A stretch of 9,553 nucleotides of DNA from JACPRB01 sp964468745 (GTDB lineage: Bacteria > Planctomycetota > MHYJ01 > JACPRB01): assembly GCA_964468745.1 (NCBI GenBank), contig CAYXVY010000233.1:1-9553 (forward strand), given 5' to 3'. Both the position numbers and the translations under genes were made by a program. The notes under the pieces were generated by a model. That model was not told the origin of the DNA. It saw only the letters and a program-made list of their open reading frames with translations, and made no database searches. Below, piece by piece: positions 6,238-9,553 of this stretch (position 1 is the first letter of the stretch; each line of letters opens with the position of its first letter).

Positions 6238-6636
6238 ATGGAAAAACTCCGCGTGCTGTACGACGCCGACTGCGCCTTCTGCGTGCGCTGCCGCTGGTGG
6301 CTCGCGATGCAGCCCGCGTACATCCCGCTCGAGTTCATGCCCGCCGGGTCGCCCGAAGCGGCCCGGCGGTTCCCCTCCCTCGCCGACGCGTATCATGCGC
6401 GGGACCTGACGGTCATCGACGACGAAGGCGGCATCTACCGCGGGCCCGATGCCTTCATCATGTGCCTCTACGCGCTCACGGAGTATCGCGAGCTGGCCGA
6501 CGAACTGTCGTCCCCCGTGCTGCGCCCCTTCGCGAAGGCGGCGTTCCGTCTCGTCTCCGCCAGCCGCGGCTGGCTGTCGATGCTGATGGGAGCACCGGAC
6601 CTCGAAAAGCTGCGCAACTCCAGCGACGCCGGCTGA
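6238..6636 (+). CDS. DCC-family (DUF393) thiol-disulfide oxidoreductase
   Basis: The 132-residue protein starts at the ATG at 6238. The family signature is at its N-terminus: VLYDADCAFCVRCRWW, with D9, D11, C12, C15 and C18. DCC proteins carry a DxxC-x2-C type redox site in a thioredoxin-like context and are thought to act in thiol-disulfide exchange, often beside membrane enzymes; substrates are mostly unknown. The length and the later YRGPDAFIMCLYAL region (this family usually has a G-x-A-x-x-x-x-L pattern here) fit an intact member. There is no signal peptide or clear membrane span, so it is probably cytoplasmic or peripheral. It follows the 3-TM gene by 2 bp and precedes the acyltransferase gene by 35 bp, indicating a shared transcript. 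A GGAG at 6223-6226 is a distant ribosome site, so translation may be coupled to the upstream stop. Confidence 0.9.
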   Translation: MEKLRVLYDADCAFCVRCRWWLAMQPAYIPLEFMPAGSPEAARRFPSLADAYHARDLTVIDDEGGIYRGPDAFIMCLYALTEYRELADELSSPVLRPFAKAAFRLVSASRGWLSMLMGAPDLEKLRNSSDAG

Positions 6637-6655
6637 GGCACCGGCCCCGACGCGC

Positions 6656-6670
6656 CCTCCCGGAGGGAGG
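6656..6670 (+). promoter_or_regulatory. Hairpin covering the ribosome binding site of the acyltransferase gene
   Basis: CCTCCC (6656-6661) pairs with GGGAGG (6665-6670) over a 3-nt loop. The purine tract GGAGGGAGG (6662-6670), which ends 1 nt before the ATG at 6672, is the only Shine-Dalgarno candidate. Folding would hide it unless ribosomes finishing the DCC gene (stop at 6634-6636) open the stem. This suggests translational coupling, but a 6-bp stem with a tight loop could also be chance. Confidence 0.35.
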
Positions 6671-6671
6671 C

Positions 6672-7394
6672 ATGATCACGCTCAACGGTCCGTGGATCAT
6701 GGCGATCGCCATGGCTGCACATCTCGTCGTGTTCAAGGCGCTGACGCTTCCCCGTCGACATCGACTTCTTTTCCTCGCGTGGCCCGGCATGGATCCGCGC
6801 CCGTTCGAAGCCGCGCGCGCACCGGACCTCGACGGCATCCGCCTGCTCGGCCGCGGCACGGCGACGATGGCGGTCGGCATCGTGCTTCTTGCCGTCCCCT
6901 GCGACAACCCGCTCGCGCGCGCATGGCTTGCAATGGCCGCGGCGATCGCGTTCATCCATCTCGGCCTGTTCGACGCGATGGCCGGCATCCTTCGCTGGAA
7001 CGGCCTGCGCGTCGAGCGCATCTGTCCGGAGCCGTGGCTCGCGCGCTCGCTCGGCGAATTCTGGAGCGTGCGATGGAACCACGCGTTCCACGTCTTCGCG
7101 CGCGACCGCGTGTATCTGCCGATCGCGCGACGGTTGGGTCGCACCCCGGGGCTCGCGGCCGCGTTCCTGTTCTCGGGTCTCGTTCACGAGCTCGTCATCA
7201 GTCTCCCCGCACGCGGCGGATGGGGACTGCCGACGCTCTACTTCGCGATCCACGGCGTGCTCGTCGAGCTCGAGCGACGTCGCATCCTCCGGCCGCGACG
7301 CTGGACGACGGTGCTCTTCGTCCTGCTTCCGCTGCCGATCCTGTTCCACGGGGCGTTTGTAGCCAACGTGGTCCTACCGTTGCTGGGGCTGTAG
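6672..7394 (+). CDS. Wax-synthase-like membrane-bound O-acyltransferase (MBOAT-type)
   Basis: The 240-residue protein starts at the ATG at 6672 after a GGAGGGAGG tract. It is mostly hydrophobic, with about six or seven likely spans (residues 8-24, 64-76, 84-102, 163-180, 187-200, 212-238). Two motifs point to the wax synthase branch of MBOAT enzymes: FWSVRWNHAF (130-139) and FLFSGLVHELVISLP (165-179), where H172 would be the conserved histidine of the membrane active site. These enzymes move an acyl group from acyl-CoA or another donor to a hydroxyl acceptor. The acceptor here is unknown and need not be a wax alcohol. At 240 residues it is shorter than typical plant or algal wax synthases (about 350), as many bacterial relatives are. 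It is the last gene of the cassette, and gene-free sequence starts directly after its TAG. Confidence 0.8.
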   Translation: MITLNGPWIMAIAMAAHLVVFKALTLPRRHRLLFLAWPGMDPRPFEAARAPDLDGIRLLGRGTATMAVGIVLLAVPCDNPLARAWLAMAAAIAFIHLGLFDAMAGILRWNGLRVERICPEPWLARSLGEFWSVRWNHAFHVFARDRVYLPIARRLGRTPGLAAAFLFSGLVHELVISLPARGGWGLPTLYFAIHGVLVELERRRILRPRRWTTVLFVLLPLPILFHGAFVANVVLPLLGL

Positions 7395-7399
7395 GACCA

Positions 7400-7423
7400 A
7401 ATCCCAATCCCAATCCCAATCCC
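7400..7423. repeat. Four tandem AATCCC hexamers (G-quadruplex candidate on minus strand)
   Basis: The hexamer AATCCC occurs four times without a mismatch, starting 5 nt after the acyltransferase stop codon. The minus strand reads GGGATT four times, four runs of three G with 3-nt loops, the classic pattern for an intramolecular G-quadruplex. The G-rich strand is the template for plus-strand transcription, so the structure would form in DNA, not in the cassette mRNA. It is also a slippage-prone microsatellite. Confidence 0.8.
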
Positions 7424-7478
7424 GATCAGGACGCAGACGGTGAGACGTCCGACATTTGTCGAGCCACACATAGGCTGT

Positions 7479-7570
7479 GGAAGACAACACCGAGACATCC
7501 GAGGAAACCGAGACGTATTTTCAGGGAATTCCTCCTCGGTTATCTCGGATGTCTCGGTGTTTGTCTTTCC
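7479..7570. repeat. Long imperfect inverted repeat in spacer
   Basis: The left arm 7479-7512 and right arm 7535-7570 are reverse complements apart from two mismatches and two one-base bulges. The 18-nt core AACACCGAGACATCCGAG (7486-7503) pairs perfectly with 7544-7561. The loop (7513-7534) contains GGAATTCC. The arms are built from repeated CCGAG modules and are less GC-rich than the genes around them. Together with the hexamer repeat it accounts for most of the 272-bp gene-free stretch 7395-7666. There is no T-tail and no supported coding. Confidence 0.7.
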
Positions 7571-7654
7571 GTGGACTTGTGATGAGGTGTTCCCCTCGAT
7601 CTGCTCGCATGATTCTCGCACCCTATGTCACGCAACTCGCCTCCGCTTCCTCTG

Positions 7655-7660
7655 TACTAA
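7655..7660 (+). promoter_or_regulatory. Candidate -10 box (TACTAA) for the 4-TM gene
   Basis: TACTAA ends 6 nt before the ATG at 7667. No Shine-Dalgarno sequence precedes that ATG and no good -35 is visible at 16-18 bp spacing. The placement repeats that seen before the genes starting at 3313 and 1249 and would give a leaderless transcript. Motif-based only. Confidence 0.3.
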
Positions 7661-7666
7661 CGGGCG

Positions 7667-8077
7667 ATGAAAGACACACTCGCCCTCGCGCTCCTGGCCG
7701 CGGGAGCACTCCATTTTGCGCTGCTCCCCGTGAGCCTCTCGGTCCCGATCGTGCTCGACTGGAAGAGCCAGCTCGCCGCGCTTACGCCGTTCAACCGGCG
7801 CATCGTCTGGGTGCACGGCGCCTTCATCGTCCTCACCATCGTCGGGTTTGGTATCCTCACGATCATGGGACGACACGCGATGGTTGCGGGCGACACGACA
7901 GCGCGCTCACTCGCCGCCTTCATCGGCGTCTTCTGGCTCGCGCGCCTCCTCGTGCAGCTTTTCTACTACGACCCGACCGACTGGCCGAAAGGCACGTGGG
8001 CCGTGGTCGGGCGACATGCGACGACTCTTCTCTTCGCCGGCTGGAGCGCGCTCTACCTGTGGGTCGCGGCGTGTTGA
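7667..8077 (+). CDS. Four-TM integral membrane protein of unknown function
   Basis: The 136-residue protein starts at the ATG at 7667. It has four hydrophobic segments: about residues 4-28 (LALALLAAGALHFALLP), 45-65 (IVWVHGAFIVLTIVGFGIL), 80-100 (LAAFIGVFWLARLLVQLFYY) and 114-134 (TTLLFAGWSALYLWVAA). Between the first two is LDWKSQLAALTPFNRRIVWV, a polar loop with Trp, Lys and Arg. I do not recognise a named family and assign no function. Its TGA (8075-8077) overlaps the next gene's start, so the two are translationally coupled and may share a role. Confidence 0.8.
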   Translation: MKDTLALALLAAGALHFALLPVSLSVPIVLDWKSQLAALTPFNRRIVWVHGAFIVLTIVGFGILTIMGRHAMVAGDTTARSLAAFIGVFWLARLLVQLFYYDPTDWPKGTWAVVGRHATTLLFAGWSALYLWVAAC

Positions 8078-8664
8078 AGATCGTCGGGCTCACCGCGGCT
8101 GCGTTCGTCCTCGTCGTCGCCGGTTTTCGCACCCCCGCGCTCGACGTCTGGACGCGCATGATTATCGCGACGTCCGTCCTCGGCGTCATCGGGCTCGCCG
8201 CGATGAGCGACCGCCGGGCCCGCCTCTCCGCGAAGCCCGTCGATTTCCTGCTCGCGGCTCTCGGAACGCTGGTCCTCGCGGCGGGAACCGCGATCGCGAT
8301 GTGCGTGCCGCAGATCCGCGAGTGGGCGATCGAGATGTTCGAATGGAAGGGGGGTCATCCGTCGTGGTTCATCGCGACGACCCTGGTCCTCGCGGTCGCG
8401 GGCGAGGAGATCTTCTGGCGAGCGTGTCTCGTGGAGGAGCTCGCGAAGGACCGCCCGCTCTGGCACGCGGTGGTGCGATGCTCGACGATCAACGCCGCCA
8501 TCCACGCCGCGTCGGGATCGCTCTGGCTCTGCCTTGCCGCGTTCGGGACGAGCATCGTCTGGGGCACGCTCTACGCGCGCACGCGACGGGTGACGGCGCC
8601 GCTGCTGTGCCACCTCGCATTCGACGCGCTGGTCCTTTTCGTCCTGCCGCAGATTCTCAGCTGA
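8071..8664 (+). CDS. CPBP-family intramembrane metalloprotease (CAAX protease homologue)
   Basis: The 197-residue protein is a multi-span membrane protein carrying the motifs of the CPBP (CAAX prenyl protease and bacteriocin-processing, ABI/Rce1-type) family: GEEIFWR (residues 111-117, motif EExxxR), NAAIHA with H145, and HLAFD (H181, D185). In the family the glutamates and histidines form the membrane active site. Bacterial members process peptides, act in self-immunity, or serve in membrane-linked regulation; the substrate here is unknown. GTG at 8071 gives a 7-bp overlap with the upstream 4-TM gene; TTG at 8074 gives a 4-bp TTGA overlap and cannot be excluded. The hydrophobic spans lie near residues 5-20, 28-45, 58-78, 98-112, 150-166 and 180-195. 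The third motif has Asp where many members have Asn, which occurs within the family. Confidence 0.85.
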   Translation: MLKIVGLTAAAFVLVVAGFRTPALDVWTRMIIATSVLGVIGLAAMSDRRARLSAKPVDFLLAALGTLVLAAGTAIAMCVPQIREWAIEMFEWKGGHPSWFIATTLVLAVAGEEIFWRACLVEELAKDRPLWHAVVRCSTINAAIHAASGSLWLCLAAFGTSIVWGTLYARTRRVTAPLLCHLAFDALVLFVLPQILS

Positions 8665-8697
8665 CACCTGCTGGAAACCGCCCGGCAACTCTCCGGA

Positions 8698-8910
8698 TTA
8701 ACGCAGAGCGCGCGGAGGCGACGCAGAGTGGCTTGGGGCGCGGAGTATGCCTTTATGGGACGCATCGAGGACGACGAAGCTCGAGCATCCCCCCCCAAAA
8801 ACGGCTCTGCGCCCAAAATCACCCTGCTTGCCCCGCCGTAGTCCGCAAGCGATCGGGGATGCAAGGAGCACGACGGAGGCGGGCGGGATCTCCGCGGGCT
8901 CCGCGATTAA
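8698..8910. repeat. Second TAACGCAGAG-type intergenic repeat element
   Basis: This occupies most of the 283-bp gene-free stretch 8665-8947. TTAACGCAGAG at 8698-8708 faces a degenerate inverted partner CTCCGCGATTAA at 8899-8910. Positions 8699-8745 match the right arm of the element at 5479-5774 (40 of 47 positions), and GGGGCGCGGAG near 8735-8745 also recurs near 5574-5584. Inside are a run of eight C (8789-8796) and nested short inverted repeats, GCATCCCC/GGGGATGC (8785-8792 with 8855-8862) and GCTTGC/GCAAGC (8826-8831 with 8845-8850). No coding region is supported. Confidence 0.5.
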
Positions 8911-8947
8911 AACACAGCGGCGGGTGGATGCCCCACGTGTCGCGTGT

Positions 8948-9553
8948 CTACTTCTTCGCGGGATCTTTCAGCGTGAAATTGATCGCCGCGAGCGCCGCCT
9001 TCAGCTTCTCATGCTTCACGGCGCCCAGCTTCGCAACGATCCGCAAATACGAGCCATCGACTTCGATGATCAGCACTTCCTTGATCGACAACACGGCCCC
9101 GTAGATGGCGCCGCGATCCGCGTAGCCGGCCGCACCCGTCGTCATCTGGAACGACAGGTATTCGTGGGAGCGGAACTCGACGTCCACGCCGAGCTTGTCG
9201 ACGCGCTCCTGCAGGGTCTTGAGGAACTCGGTCGAGTTGCTGAACATGGGCGCCCAGATCTCGTACGAGCCCGCGCCGAAGGATGTCACCTTGAGCGCCC
9301 CGATCTCCTGAAGCGCGGCGATCATGTCCTTGGTCAGGAACGTGCCGCGGTTGCGCGGGTTCATCTGAAGGTCCATGCGCATCGGGCTGAGGACGCGCAC
9401 CGAATAATGCTGAGTCGCCAGCGTGCCCTCGAGGCTGCGGATCTGCTGGAACGTCCACGCCCCCCTGAATTGGGCGACGCGCGTGGCGCCGTCGAACTGC
9501 ACGTTCGAGATGCCGGCCTCCGCGTTGCGCTCCAGCCACCGCACGACTTCGCC
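8948..9553 (-). CDS. Protein of unknown function, minus strand, probably cut by the window edge
   Basis: The frame runs on the minus strand from the window edge to TAG at 8950-8948, giving 201 residues. GTG at 9544 is in frame but the three codons beyond it are also open, so the true start may lie outside the window. The sequence looks like a soluble protein of mixed helix and strand. It includes a central QMNPRNRGTFLTKDMIAALQ helix region, an EFLKTLQERVDKLGVDVEF segment that could be a helix-turn-strand, and a C-terminal strand-rich part (IKEVLIIEVDGSYLRIVAKL) ending in a lysine-rich helix. There is no signal peptide or membrane segment in the visible part, and no cysteine. I do not recognise the family. 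It converges on the CPBP gene, with the repeat element between them. Confidence 0.75.
   Translation of the reverse strand, partial: GEVVRWLERNAEAGISNVQFDGATRVAQFRGAWTFQQIRSLEGTLATQHYSVRVLSPMRMDLQMNPRNRGTFLTKDMIAALQEIGALKVTSFGAGSYEIWAPMFSNSTEFLKTLQERVDKLGVDVEFRSHEYLSFQMTTGAAGYADRGAIYGAVLSIKEVLIIEVDGSYLRIVAKLGAVKHEKLKAALAAINFTLKDPAKK

Noticed and set aside
6468..7349. Minus-strand open frame of 293 codons
   Set aside because: It is antisense to the DCC and acyltransferase genes and made of charged low-complexity residues, so no gene is supported.

Overview
The window is high-GC DNA (about two thirds G+C by eye) from a bacterium. The best lineage clue is an ECF-type sigma factor (starting with a DFPATRWT segment) overlapped by a membrane-anchored Ser/Thr protein kinase that has a small N-terminal Cys cluster. 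This pairing is common in Planctomycetota, Acidobacteriota and Verrucomicrobiota, so one of these phyla is likely. The sequence alone does not decide between them. No tRNA, rRNA, CRISPR array or complete mobile element was seen.

Layout. (1) 2-655: the 3' part of a gene with a proline-rich linker and a TPR-like C-terminus, cut by the window edge. (2) 691-2392: a scarred region. It holds the last ~32 codons of a tyrosine recombinase, a small minus-strand zinc-ribbon membrane protein gene, and a Ser/Thr kinase that has lost its whole N-lobe and any usable start codon. A stop at 1313-1315 marks the apparent break. (3) 2595-5462: a secreted protein of unknown function, then the intact ECF sigma factor and kinase, whose coding sequences overlap by 4 bp. 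(4) 5463-5827: a 365-bp gene-free stretch with a near-perfect 32-bp-stem hairpin, a second 9-bp-stem hairpin, and inverted TAACGCAGAG-type repeats at its flanks. (5) 5828-7394: a tight three-gene cassette coding for a 3-TM membrane protein, a DCC-family thiol-disulfide oxidoreductase and a wax-synthase-like membrane O-acyltransferase. (6) 7395-7666: a gene-free stretch with four AATCCC hexamers (a G-quadruplex candidate on the minus strand) and a long imperfect hairpin. (7) 7667-8664: a 4-TM protein overlapping a CPBP-family intramembrane protease homologue. (8) 8665-8947: a second copy of the TAACGCAGAG-type repeat. (9) 8948-9553: a minus-strand gene of unknown function, probably cut by the right edge.

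How the genes may work together. The sigma factor and kinase are translationally coupled and probably form one signalling unit, in which the membrane kinase controls the sigma factor. The 5828-7394 cassette looks like a membrane redox/acyl-transfer module whose substrate is unknown. The most unusual material is between the genes: three long intergenic inverted-repeat structures and a dispersed repeat family that recurs about 3 kb apart (40 of 47 positions identical by hand alignment).
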